DNA from: Candidatus Sabulitectum silens
Lineage (GTDB): Bacteria > Fermentibacterota > Fermentibacteria > Fermentibacterales > JCC-6
Length of the DNA: 64,000 bases
Assembly (NCBI GenBank): GCA_001875255.1
Contig: MJAN01000009.1
Location: 34,299-98,298, forward strand
Direction: 5' to 3'
In this document: one piece after another, positions 11,069-19,413 of the stretch
Numbering within the stretch: position 1 is the first letter of the stretch
How the letters are laid out: each line of letters starts with the position of its first letter
Made by a program: the position numbers and the translations under genes
Notes under the pieces: model-generated
What the model saw: the letters and a program-made list of their open reading frames with translations, nothing else
Databases searched by the model: none
Told to the model about the DNA's origin: nothing

Positions 11069-12356
11069 CAGGCCGCTTCCTCTCAACCGAAAACCTGCCT
11101 TTCTGCAAAGGCTGCGGCCACGGCCTGGTTGCCGGGGCCCTGGAGAAAGCCCTGGGCCGTATCGAAAACCTCGATCCCCGGGACCTTATCGTGGTTACCG
11201 ACATCGGCTGCATAGGGATAATAGACAGACAGTTCAAAGCACACACGGTGCACGGACTCCACGGAAGGTCCACCGCCCTGGCAACGGGGATTTCCATGGG
11301 CCTTGACGACCCCGGAAAGAAGATCATCGTTTTCATAGGCGACGGCGGGGCAACCATCGGTCTGCAGCACATACTTGAGGCGGCCCACAGGAATGTTAAC
11401 ATGACAGTTCTGGTGCACAACAACATGCTCTACGGCATGACCGGCGGACAGCCCTCGGGGCTCACCCCCTGCGGCTTCAAAACTTCCACCATGCCCGATG
11501 GCAGACCCGACGGCGGAATGGATATCTGCAGCTGGCCTACAGCGCCGGCGCTGCCTGCGCAAGAAGCTCTACGCCCTGGGAGATATTACCCGATGCCCTT
11601 GAAGAGGCTCTCCTTGTGCCCGGGTTTTCACTTCTTGAGGCGGTGGAGATATGCCCCAGCTACGGCGTGAAGTTCAACCCGGGTAAAAACTTCAGGACCT
11701 CACCGCCGACGCCGGTCTTGAGCCTGTCATACTTCGCAACGATCCCCGCCCCCCCTTCACAGCCGGTGGAAGAACGGAGATACCCTCCCTGTTCCAGTCG
11801 GTTAAAGGGGTTCCCCTCCAGTACCGCCACGGGCTTGAGGGAAGGCTATCCCTGATACTTGCCGGTTCCGCCGGCGAGGGAGTGCAGTCCACCGCGGAGA
11901 TACTGGCGCTGGCCGCCATGTCAGCCGGGCTTTCCGTTACAAAGAAGGGCAGCTATCCGGTTACCGTGGGCGTTGGGTTTTCCCTAGCTGAGCTGATAAT
12001 ATCAACCGGTGAGATCGACTTCACGGGCATTTCGGAGATAGACGCCGCTCTCATTACATCCTCCGACGGCCTCCAGAGGGGTCTTCCGAAGATAGCCTCC
12101 ATGAAAACAGGCGCCGTTTATCTGGACTCTTCCCTTGAGACACCATCCTCCGGAGCCGATTTCCTCATCAGGGATTACAGAAGCCCCCTCGGACCCAGGA
12201 GCGCATGCCTGCTCTCCGCGGCGCATCTTGTGAAGCGAACCGGTATCATTCCAATGGAGGCTTTCCTGAGGCCCTGGCCGGTTCCAGGGCAGGCAGGGCG
12301 GTGAAGGCGGAAAACTTATGGAAGCCCTTGAGAAGATCGAGGCGGTGGAACCATAA
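11065..12356 (+). CDS. 2-oxoacid:ferredoxin oxidoreductase, fused beta-gamma subunit
   Basis: Starts at ATG behind AAGGAGG. The beta part has CKGCGHG near the N terminus and the TPP/Mg motif FIGDGGATIGLQH followed by HNNMLYGMTGGQPSG. After frame repair near 11530 and 11700 the reading frame runs without a stop through a linker into a gamma domain: LILAGSAGEGVQSTAEILAL and KKGSYPVTVGVGFSLAELII, analogous to the G-x-G-GQG and TQ-SYG...G motifs. Two more single-base corrections near 12270 and 12315 give an ending ALEKIEAVEP. About 430 residues. Gamma fused C-terminal to beta is an uncommon arrangement. No separate 2[4Fe-4S] delta subunit is seen here. Confidence 0.82.
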
Positions 12357-12376
12357 GAGAGGGTAATACCTCCGGT

Positions 12377-12840
12377 ATGGACATATATGTGGACGCCGAC
12401 GCCTGCCCGGTAAAAAGGAGATATATCGTGTCGCCGGGAGATATGGCCTTGATGTGATACTGGTGTCCAATTCCTGGATGAGGACACCGGAGGCCGGCTG
12501 GATCAGGCTCGTTGTGGTGAAAAGCGGGCCTGACGAGGCGGATGACTGGATAGAGGAGCATGTCCAGGAAGGCGACATCGTGGTGACCGGGGACATACCC
12601 CTGGCAGCCCGATGCCTGAAAAAGGGGGCGCAGGTCCTGGGCAACACCGGAAGGCCCTTCACCGAGAATAACATAGGCGATGTCCTCTCACTGAGGAATC
12701 TTCTGACGGACCTTCGTGAACAGGGAATGATAACCTCCGGACCGGCCCCCATGGCAAAGAAGGACCGGTCCAGGTTCCTTCAGGAACTGGACAAGATGAT
12801 AGTTCACACTGCGTTGAAAATGAAAGAAAGCCCTCTGTAA
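12377..12840 (+). CDS. YaiI/YqxD family protein (DUF188)
   Basis: Starts MDIYVDADACPVK, the family signature, followed after a one-base correction near 12420 (AGG to AGGG) by REIYRVAGRYGLDVILVSN and the later GDIVVTGDIPLA and LGNTGRPFTENNIG blocks. About 154 residues, normal for the family. The fold resembles PIN/NYN-type nucleases with acidic residues at D6, D8 and in VTGDIP, but no activity is established. It lies 20 nt after the OFOR gene and may be co-transcribed without functional connection. Confidence 0.88.
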
Positions 12841-12885
12841 ACCCTCTGGCATCATGAAAGCTCCCCTTAACGGATAATCCGTCTG

Positions 12886-12912
12886 TTGACTGGCACGATT
12901 TCCGTATATATT
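12886..12912 (+). promoter_or_regulatory. Putative promoter of the RCC1-repeat gene
   Basis: TTGACT at 12886-12891 and TATATT at 12907-12912, spaced 15 bp (short of the ideal 17). The -10 lies only ten bases before the GTG start, so the transcript would be nearly leaderless. Confidence 0.4.
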
Positions 12913-12922
12913 CAAAGAAGTA

Positions 12923-14134
12923 GTGGCGGTTTTCCTCGGAAAAGAGGCGTCCGTGTCAGGGGTCGTTTTTACAGCCCTCGCCATCTGCTGCGCTATCTTC
13001 GGTTCTTCCAACGAAGGCCGCGAGGGGGGAACAATCTTAGCCTGGGGTCACGATTGCTGGGGTCAGTGCGAACCTCCCGAGCCCAACAATGGTTACATCA
13101 CCGTGGCCGCCGGGGGTTTTCACAGCCTTGGCCTGAAAACCGACGGCTCCATAGTTGCATGGGGACGGAACGATTTCAGCCAGTGCGACATTCCCCTTCC
13201 CAACAGCGGCTATGTGGACATATCCTGCGGCAACTACCACAGCATGGCCCTCAGGGCCGACGGCAGCATAGTCGTATGGGGATGCGATTCCTACGGGCTT
13301 CACAGTGTTCCTGAACCCAACAGCGGATTCACCGCCATCGCCGGAGGCGGCGGATTCTCAATCGCCCTGAGGGAAGACGGCACGGTGGAGGTATGGGGAT
13401 GCAACAATCACGGCCAGTGCGAAGTGCCGGAACCCAACAGGAACTTTACCGCCATATCCGCTGGGAACTTTCACTGCATCGCCCTCCGTGCCGACGGCAC
13501 AATTACCGCCTGGGGAGAGAACGGCGAGGGGCAGTGTCATCTTCCGGTGCCCAACATTGAGTTCACCGCGGTCTCAGCAGGCGGGCTTCACAGCATGGCC
13601 CTCAGGGATGACGGCAGCATAGTCGCATGGGGATATGATCTATACGGTCAGTGTGACGTGCCTGAACCGAACACCGGTTTCGTGCAGATCGAATCGGGGA
13701 ACAAGCACAACCTCGCAATAAGGTCCGACGGGAGTCTCGAGGCATGGGGCTACGACAACTGCGGCCAGTGCCAGGTGCCCAGCCCGAACCAGGACTATCT
13801 GGGAGTTTCAGGGGGAATGTTCCATACCCTGGCGCTGAAGCCCGACGATTCCGGGATCATACATACGATTTCAGAGCAGTCTTCCGTGGCCTTCCCCAAC
13901 CCCTTCATCGACCTTGTAACCGTGGTTTTCACCGACCAGGCCGGGGAACCTGTAACGGTCCATGACCTCTCAGGAAGGGTCGTTGCGTCCCCCGGGGCGG
14001 TGCCCGGTGATAACGGGGGCATCTCAGTGAAATGGGACGGCACCGGCCCTGGCGGAGGCAGGCTTTCACCGGGGGTTTACTTCATCAGGGCCACGGGGCC
14101 CGGTGCCACCATGGTACGGGTAATACTGTTGTAG
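12923..14134 (+). CDS. Secreted RCC1-repeat protein with T9SS-type sorting domain
   Basis: 403 residues, intact. A hydrophobic segment near residues 12-28 (SGVVFTALAICCAIFGSS) acts as signal sequence. Residues ~38-310 are about seven RCC1-like units of ~41 residues with the pattern AWG-D-GQC-VPEPN-F-I-AG-H-ALR-DGSI. They should fold as a beta-propeller. The last ~80 residues (AFPNPFIDLVTVVF, VHDLSGRVV, SPGVYFIRATG) are a Por-type C-terminal sorting domain, so it is probably exported and attached to the cell surface. The GTG start lacks a strong Shine-Dalgarno. The partner of the propeller is unknown. Confidence 0.88.
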   Translation: MAVFLGKEASVSGVVFTALAICCAIFGSSNEGREGGTILAWGHDCWGQCEPPEPNNGYITVAAGGFHSLGLKTDGSIVAWGRNDFSQCDIPLPNSGYVDISCGNYHSMALRADGSIVVWGCDSYGLHSVPEPNSGFTAIAGGGGFSIALREDGTVEVWGCNNHGQCEVPEPNRNFTAISAGNFHCIALRADGTITAWGENGEGQCHLPVPNIEFTAVSAGGLHSMALRDDGSIVAWGYDLYGQCDVPEPNTGFVQIESGNKHNLAIRSDGSLEAWGYDNCGQCQVPSPNQDYLGVSGGMFHTLALKPDDSGIIHTISEQSSVAFPNPFIDLVTVVFTDQAGEPVTVHDLSGRVVASPGAVPGDNGGISVKWDGTGPGGGRLSPGVYFIRATGPGATMVRVILL

Positions 14135-14237
14135 CCCGAAAGAACCGAATTCTACCGGAATGGTATATATTAATCATGAAAGGTCGGCATCCATTCCGGG
14201 TGCCGGTGACAGGGAAGCACCAATGGAAGGAGAACCC

Positions 14238-14396
14238 TTGGAAAAGGCAAAAGCTGGAGACAAACTGGTGTGCGCCGAGTGCGGTGTGGAACTCGAGGTC
14301 ACAAAGAGCTGCGGTTGTGATGACTGCGAGATAATCTGCTGCGGCAAGCCCATGGAAACCGTTAAGAAGCAGGGGGGATGCTGCTGCTGCAGCTGA
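14238..14396 (+). CDS. Small desulforedoxin/zinc-ribbon-like Cys-rich protein
   Basis: From TTG, six bases after GGAG (the same TTG-with-GGAG style as buk), it encodes 52 residues. It has CAECG at the start, then CGCDDC and ICCGKPME, resembling the N-terminal desulforedoxin domain of desulfoferrodoxins (C-x2-C...CC), and a terminal CCCC run. An in-frame ATG at 14223 would add five residues but has no good ribosome site. It may bind Fe or Zn; role unknown. A strong terminator follows immediately. Confidence 0.7.
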   Translation: MEKAKAGDKLVCAECGVELEVTKSCGCDDCEIICCGKPMETVKKQGGCCCCS

Positions 14397-14417
14397 CCGC
14401 CCTTCGGACCTGATAGA

Positions 14418-14449
14418 AGGGGCCGTCTCCCTGCGGCCCCTGTTTTTTT
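14418..14449 (+). terminator. Rho-independent terminator
   Basis: Stem AGGGGCCG / CGGCCCCT with a short loop, followed by GTTTTTTT. It sits 22 nt after the Cys-rich small gene and separates it from the hydrolase gene. Confidence 0.9.
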
Positions 14450-14510
14450 CCCCGGCGGACCCGGGGTTCAGCCTGTAATTGAACGGCACTATCATTCCCG
14501 GGAGGAACCA

Positions 14511-15414
14511 ATGAACCTCCATAAACTGCCCGATCAGATACCAGTGGTTCTCGGCGGACTCCTGGCGGGGAAAAAGAAATATTTCGCAAAAGCCTTGAGA
14601 GCCGCTCCTTTCGGGAGATCGTAAGCTCGATGAAGCTTACCCTTCCGGGAAAGATAACAGAGGGCACCTTCGAGGTGAACGCCCTGTCGGAACACCGCCG
14701 CCTGGATCCGGCATACAGGGTGGAGAAATGGCTGGGGGGTGATCATCCCACATTCATCTATCACCACGGCAACGGCGAAAGGCCCTTCGACTACGGCCTG
14801 GGAGTGAAGAACACCTTCTACAACATCCTCGTCCGGGAGAAGGACTCCATCGAAGCCAACCTCATATGTGTCAGGGCGCCTATCACAACTGTTCCATACG
14901 GGACTATCAGGAAAGGATGCTCCACATCGGGAACTTCATGGAAATGGTCTCAACCGGGGTGGTGCTGATCCAGGGCCTTGTGGAGCTTCTCAGAAAATCA
15001 GGGGAGGGTGAGACCATCGTCTGCGGAGTAAGCCTCGGGGGATTCGCGTCGAACCTTCACAGGAGTTTTTTCAACAGCGCCCGGGGGTATGCTCCCCTCA
15101 TGGCGGGAACCCTTCTGGGTGAACTCTTCGTCACCAGCAGCTACCGGCGCCTCACCTCATCCCGGGCCCTTCGGAACAGGGACCGGCTTCGAAGGCTGAT
15201 GAATTTCAGGGAAGAGTTCCTGCTCGTGAAGGATGACAATGTGTTCCCCCTTCTGGCAAGGCATGACGCCTATGTTGAATACAGGGTCCAGAAGGAAGGC
15301 TATGGCACCCATCCGGTCAGCACCATCGACGCCGGCCACATAACCGGAGCCCTCAGGGCGGCGGAGCTCAGGGAGCACCTCCTGTCCGTCCCGGGAAGGA
15401 TTAACCCCTCCTGA
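14511..15414 (+). CDS. Alpha/beta-hydrolase family protein (frameshifted)
   Basis: Starts at ATG with GGAGGA ten bases upstream. After one-base repairs near 14600 (A run) and 14880 (GGG) it reads about 301 residues. The oxyanion-side FIYHHGNGERPFDYG and the nucleophile elbow CGVSLGGF (G-x-S-x-G) mark an alpha/beta hydrolase; a late DAGHITGA supplies the likely catalytic His, and an Asp in LLARHDAY or VKDDNV is the likely acid. No signal peptide, so cytoplasmic. The substrate cannot be predicted. Confidence 0.72.
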
Positions 15415-15464
15415 CTCTGGAGAAGTCACTAAGCTATTTATATATATTTAGATAATAATAGGGG

Positions 15465-15493
15465 TTGCAAATGTGGTGTGTTCCCTGTATAAT
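15465..15493 (+). promoter_or_regulatory. Strong sigma70-type promoter
   Basis: TTGCAA at 15465-15470, exactly 17 bp spacer, perfect TATAAT at 15488-15493, preceded by a very AT-rich stretch (15431-15460) that could act as an UP element. Drives the zinc-ribbon protein at 15536. Confidence 0.85.
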
Positions 15494-15535
15494 CTTCAAT
15501 GGTTTCGATACTCATAACGAAGGGAGTCAAAGACC

Positions 15536-15706
15536 ATGAAAAAGGATAAGAAACCTGAAGAGGGCACCATAAAGGGAAAGGACCTGGGAGAGATACTTGG
15601 CCGATGCGTATGCACTTCCTGCGGTCACGTTGATGAGAAGCCCCATTCCGAGTCCTGCCTTAACAGGAAATGCCCGAAGTGCGGCAAGGAAATGGTGCGG
15701 GAGTAA
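15536..15706 (+). CDS. Small double-CxxC zinc-ribbon-like protein (56 aa)
   Basis: ATG start with GGGAG 13 nt upstream and a perfect promoter ahead. The lysine-rich N terminus is followed by CVCTSCGH and CLNRKCPKCGKEM, six cysteines forming a probable zinc ribbon. I do not recognise the family. Its own strong promoter and compact Cys pattern argue that it is expressed; a nucleic-acid- or metal-binding role is possible. Confidence 0.75.
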   Translation: MKKDKKPEEGTIKGKDLGEILGRCVCTSCGHVDEKPHSESCLNRKCPKCGKEMVRE

Positions 15707-15789
15707 CAGGCGCATTGCTTCCCCGCCATCCGTTGTGTATTTGTTTGTTCTGAAGAACTCATTTCCTTCAAAACGACAGGGGGCACAGG

Positions 15790-17016
15790 ATGAGATCGGA
15801 TTCCCGCACGGTTATCCACGCAGAAGTTCTGTACGACGGCGTTACCAGCCACGAAAACCGTTCCGTGGTGGTGGAAGACGGCATCATAACCGATGTGGTC
15901 AGTGGCAGGCTTGATCCAGATTTTTCAGGGTTCGTCACACCTGCCTTCATCGATGCCCATTCCCACATAGGGATGGACCGCGAGGGTGAGCCCTGGACCG
16001 AATCCGAGACCAACGATGTCCTCGGCCAGATACTTCCGGTGAACGATCCACTCAACAGCATCTATTTCGATGACAGGGCCTTCAGTGACGCGGTGGATTT
16101 CGGCGTTCTCTACAGCTGTGTGGTTCCCGGAAGCGGAAACCTCCTGGGGGGCAGGGCGAAGGTGATAAGGAACTTCGCGGCGAACAGGAAAACCGCCGAG
16201 ATAAAGGACTATGGATACAAGATGGCCCTGGGTTTCAACCCCAGGTCCACCACCGAATGGAAGGGAGACCGCCCCAACACCAGAATGGGTATCTATGCCC
16301 TCCTCGAACAGAAGCTCTCCGATGTGGTGAGCAAGAGGAAGAAGGCTGACCTGAAGAGGCGGAGGGACCTTCACAAGCTGAAGCAGGATGCCGGGAAGAA
16401 CTCATACACCCCTGAGGATATCGAATTTCAGAACTCTTTGATCGAAGAGGAGTACACCAACACCTTCAGCCCTCCGGAGAATGCCCTCCTGGAGCTTATG
16501 TCCGGTGAAAAACAGCGAAGGTCCATGTACACAAGGAAGACGATGTTCTCTATCTGATAGAACTTGCGGAAAGGTTCGGCATCAGGGTCACCGCCGACCA
16601 CACCTGCGATGTGTTTCACACACAGATCTTCAACGAGCTGGCCCGGGCTGAGATCCCGGTGGTTTACGGCCCATGGGTCCGTTGGATACAAGGTGGAGCT
16701 GAAGCACGCTTACTATCAGAATGCCGGGCTGTTAATGAAGTCCGATGCGTTCTATGGCCTTATGACCGACCACCCGGTAATCTGGACGCCCTTCCTTCGG
16801 GACAGCCTGAAGTTCTTCCTTATTCAGGGCATGTCCCCGGCGGACGCCATATCCCTGATAACACTGCGAAACGCCAGGATACTCGGTCTGGACCCTTCGC
16901 TGGGCTCGGTTGAGAAGGGCAAGACCGCAAGCATCGTTGTGTGGAACAGGGATCCCCTCAGTCTTGCGGCATTTCCTTCAATGGTAATGGCCGAGGGGGA
17001 GGTTATCAGGTCTTAG
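15790..17016 (+). CDS. Amidohydrolase, imidazolonepropionase-like (frameshifted)
   Basis: About 410 residues. TPAFIDAHSHIGMD carries the H-x-H metal site of the amidohydrolase superfamily; VTADHTCDV and the following VVYGP segment correspond to later metal-ligand strands; the end (LRNARILGLD, then GSVEKGKTASIVVWNRDPL) is the typical C-terminal barrel and composite beta-sandwich of the HutI/COG1228 group. Breaks near 16515 (A run) and 16670 (C run) are repairable. A charged insertion of ~60 residues (KKADLKRRRDLHKLKQD) is unusual. Cytoplasmic, metal-dependent C-N hydrolase of unknown substrate. It overlaps the convergent kinase gene by 11 bp. Confidence 0.82.
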
Positions 17017-18136
17017 CTTCGGGAAGGGTGAATGTGAACACGGTGCCCACACCGGGGCTGCTGGTGAATCCCACGGAGCCCTGAAGGATCTTTCTCCGAA
17101 GAGCTTCATTGACCATGTCCCGAAACCCCTTCCGGGGCCTTCCTTGGTGCTGAAGTTGCGCTGGAAAACCCTCCGGGCAGCATCGGCGGGGATAAGGGCC
17201 GTGTTGTGAACCGAGAAACTTGTTGCGTCGTTGCCGTGAACACCGCTCACCGTTACGGTACCACCTTTTTCCGTTGCTTCCAGGGCATTGATTATCATGT
17301 TCATCAGGATCCTGGAGAGCAGCGAAGGGTCGGTGAAAACCTTCCTGGAGGGCAGCGGTTTCCTGAAGATCAGGTTCTTGCCCGCCGCCGCCGGGTGTTC
17401 CCTGAAGAAAAGCTCCATTTCATCCATGAACTCCTGCAGGATAACCTCTTCCTTCGCCGGTTCGTATTCGGACCTGTTCTCGGCGGAGATGCACCGCTGT
17501 ATCTCCACCTCCCTGGCCAGGCGGAAGGCGGTGTTCCTCATTATGGAAGCCAGATATGAGGGGTGTTCAGCTTCCAGAAGCTCCCCGGCCTGGAGCAGAA
17601 GGGTGAGCATATTGTTCACATCGTGGAAGAAGGTTCGTTCAAGGGCGGCCATCCTCTGGCTGAATGACACATCCTGAAGGAAGATCATTATGAAGGGCTC
17701 TTCCCTTATCTGAATGTGCCTGGCCTTTACAAGAAAGGCAAAATCGGCCTCTTTGCCGTTCTGTGTTGTGGTGAGGGCGCACAATCTTTCCGCGGGACCC
17801 TTCTCGGCAAGGGCGGCCACAATGGCCAGCTGCGCCGCAGGTGGAACAGAACCTCGTGGTTCCGCAGCCCCCGGGCTGGTCATTGCAGTGCACGCAGTGA
17901 AGGGCTTCACCGGGGCGGCTCCCGAAAACCGAGACTGGATCGTCGATACCCAGCAGTCTCATGAATGAATCGTTCAGGGAGAGGATCTGTCTTTCCTCGT
18001 TCAGCACCGCCAGAAGACCGCAGACCGTGTTAAGCAGCCCGGAAACCAGGGAACTCTCACCAACGAACCTGATCTGTTCCTCAAGATGCTCCGGTTCCGC
18101 CCGGGCCGCCGGAGCGAAATGGGTACCTTCGGCCAT
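17006..18136 (-). CDS. Sensor histidine kinase with Cys-cluster PAS domain (frameshifted)
   Basis: About 376 residues, no membrane segments, so cytoplasmic. N-terminal PAS domain (GLLAVLNEERQILSLNDSF), ending in a cysteine cluster CVHCNDQPGGCG then FCSTCGAAQ. The dimerisation box is FFHDVNNML (phospho-acceptor His followed by D-x-x-N), and the ATPase domain shows MIINALEATEKGG (N box) and a degenerate GRGFGTWSMKLF. Breaks near 17860 and 17070 each need one base. The cysteines suggest redox or metal sensing (inference). No response regulator gene is adjacent. Confidence 0.8.
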
Positions 18137-18457
18137 TGGATATTATCCTTTCCCCATGATCTGCTCTTTAATAATTGAACACTGCTTCCTTCAAGTCAAT
18201 GGCGGAGTAATCCGCAGAAGCCCCGCAAACGGGTTTTATCAACATAATACTGAGTAAAAATGATTACTGATGAAGGTAACACAGAGGGGATATACCGAAC
18301 CCCTTGCGCATTGAAAACTTTGCACCATATTAAAGCCATGGCGAAGGAAGCGCGGCAAGTAGTTTGTCGAACCGAGAGCGCCTTTACTGGAGAACACAGA
18401 CCGGACATAGAAACTTGGCCGGCTGGTGTTCACCGAAACTGTATTGGACTGCAAAGA
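18137..18457 (+). other. Long non-coding leader / intergenic region before the RRM gene
   Basis: 321 bases without a convincing gene. A possible promoter (TTGCGC 18304-18309, TATTAA 18328-18333, 18-bp spacer) would leave a ~115-nt leader before the RRM gene. Several inverted half-sites are visible but no riboswitch class is recognised. Long leaders are common for cold-shock-type and RNA-binding protein genes. Confidence 0.4.
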
Positions 18458-18726
18458 ATGAAAATGTATGTAGGGAACCTGGCGTTCTCAGTTACCGATG
18501 GCGAGCTCGAGAATCTCTTTTCAGCCTGTGGCACCGTTAAAAGCGCCCAGGTGATCACCGACCGCGATTCCGGCAGATCAAAGGGATTTGGTTTTGTTGA
18601 GATGTCAAGCGCATCCGAGGCCGAGGCAGCCATCGACAAGTTCGACGGCTACGAGCTCAGCGGAAGAAGCATCAAGGTCAACAAGGCAAAGCCAGGGAAG
18701 ACCGCCCCGCCAGGTCCAGATACTAA
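18458..18726 (+). CDS. RRM-domain RNA-binding protein
   Basis: About 89 residues. MYVGNLAF is the RNP2 motif and KGFGFVEM the RNP1 motif of an RNA recognition motif, like the small RNA-binding proteins of cyanobacteria and Bacteroidota. As written the frame runs on past the terminator; adding one C near 18690 gives the basic tail AKPREDRPARSRY and a stop at 18724-18726, just before the hairpin, which is the family's usual ending. It probably binds single-stranded RNA and acts as a chaperone or cold-shock factor. It has its own long leader and terminator. Confidence 0.85.
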
Positions 18727-18745
18727 GAGCATAAGCTCCATAAAG

Positions 18746-18773
18746 AAGGGGGTCGGCGTTTCGCCGGCCCCTT
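18746..18773 (+). terminator. Hairpin terminator after the RRM gene
   Basis: AAGGGGGTCGGCG and CGCCGGCCCCTT arms around a TTT loop, 20 nt after the inferred stop. There is no long T tract, so strength is uncertain. It lies close to the 3' end of the convergent lipoprotein gene and may serve both. Confidence 0.65.
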
Positions 18774-18791
18774 GCCGTATACAGGGAAGTA

Positions 18792-19157
18792 TCAGATGGC
18801 CTCTACAGAGTAACTTCCGCTCCAGCTGCCGTAGTCCCAGCTGGTTACTCCATTGCTTTCCGTGCCCTGGTATTCTTCCTCTCCGGGAAGGATGGTAACC
18901 TTGACGACACCTGTTTCGTCGTTTTCAAGGACGCCGGCGTGGACCGCAGCGGTTGCCAGGTTGGAGTCATCGGTGTAGATGTCCGTTCCCCAGACCCCGC
19001 CGGTGGTGCTGCCCGTCACCTCGAAGTAAAGGACCTCGTCGGTGCGATCCCTGAAAGCCGTGAGGTTGCCCGGATCGGGAAGACCCTCGATTGGAGCTTC
19101 GCCGCAGCCCATGAGGATCATGAGAGCCGCCCCGAGGATGGTAAGTTTCATCGTCAT
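18792..19157 (-). CDS. Lipoprotein with an LCCL-type domain
   Basis: 121 residues. The N terminus has a lipoprotein signal with lipobox LMGC (Cys 18). Nearly all of the mature part matches the LCCL fold: GVWGTDIYTDDSNLATAAVH, AGVL, VVKVTILPG, then Y-x-G and NGV(T)S-x-DYG. LCCL is best known from extracellular animal and protist proteins, with scattered bacterial examples. It probably sits on the periplasmic or outer face and binds a lipid or polysaccharide (inference). Intact, single gene. Confidence 0.8.
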   Translation of the reverse strand: MTMKLTILGAALMILMGCGEAPIEGLPDPGNLTAFRDRTDEVLYFEVTGSTTGGVWGTDIYTDDSNLATAAVHAGVLENDETGVVKVTILPGEEEYQGTESNGVTSWDYGSWSGSYSVEAI

Positions 19158-19347
19158 TATTCCCCCTCTGTTCCGGGGAAGGAGATCTTCCCCTGTTGCA
19201 GATCACCGGTGACAGCCCGTAAAGAGTAATCGCCGGACACTTCGTGCATATCCTGATAATAATACAGGACAGCATAACCCGGGTCAACGGAATACAGCAA
19301 CTAACCGGTGCTGGACCGCAGATGATCCCCATTCCCGGTAAGGGGGC

Positions 19348-19404
19348 TTGACCGGGACCGGTTTTCCCTTGATATTAACTAAATGGTTAAACTATACAGT
19401 TAAT
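19348..19404 (+). promoter_or_regulatory. Promoter and inverted-repeat operator of the TetR/ABC operon
   Basis: TTGACC (19348-19353), 17-bp spacer, GATATT (19371-19376). An inverted repeat ATTAACT (19374-19380) / AGTTAAT (19398-19404) begins in the -10 and spans the likely transcription start, a natural autoregulatory site for the TetR protein encoded 10 nt downstream. Confidence 0.7.
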
Positions 19405-19413
19405 GGAGGTGCA

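Noticed and set aside
13040..13830. Regularly spaced repeated DNA resembling an array
   Set aside because: The ~123-bp period is the codon-level repeat of the RCC1 blades; there are no short identical repeats with unique spacers, so it is not CRISPR.
18137..18457. A known riboswitch in the RRM leader
   Set aside because: I could not find the conserved core of any riboswitch class I know; only generic inverted half-sites are visible.
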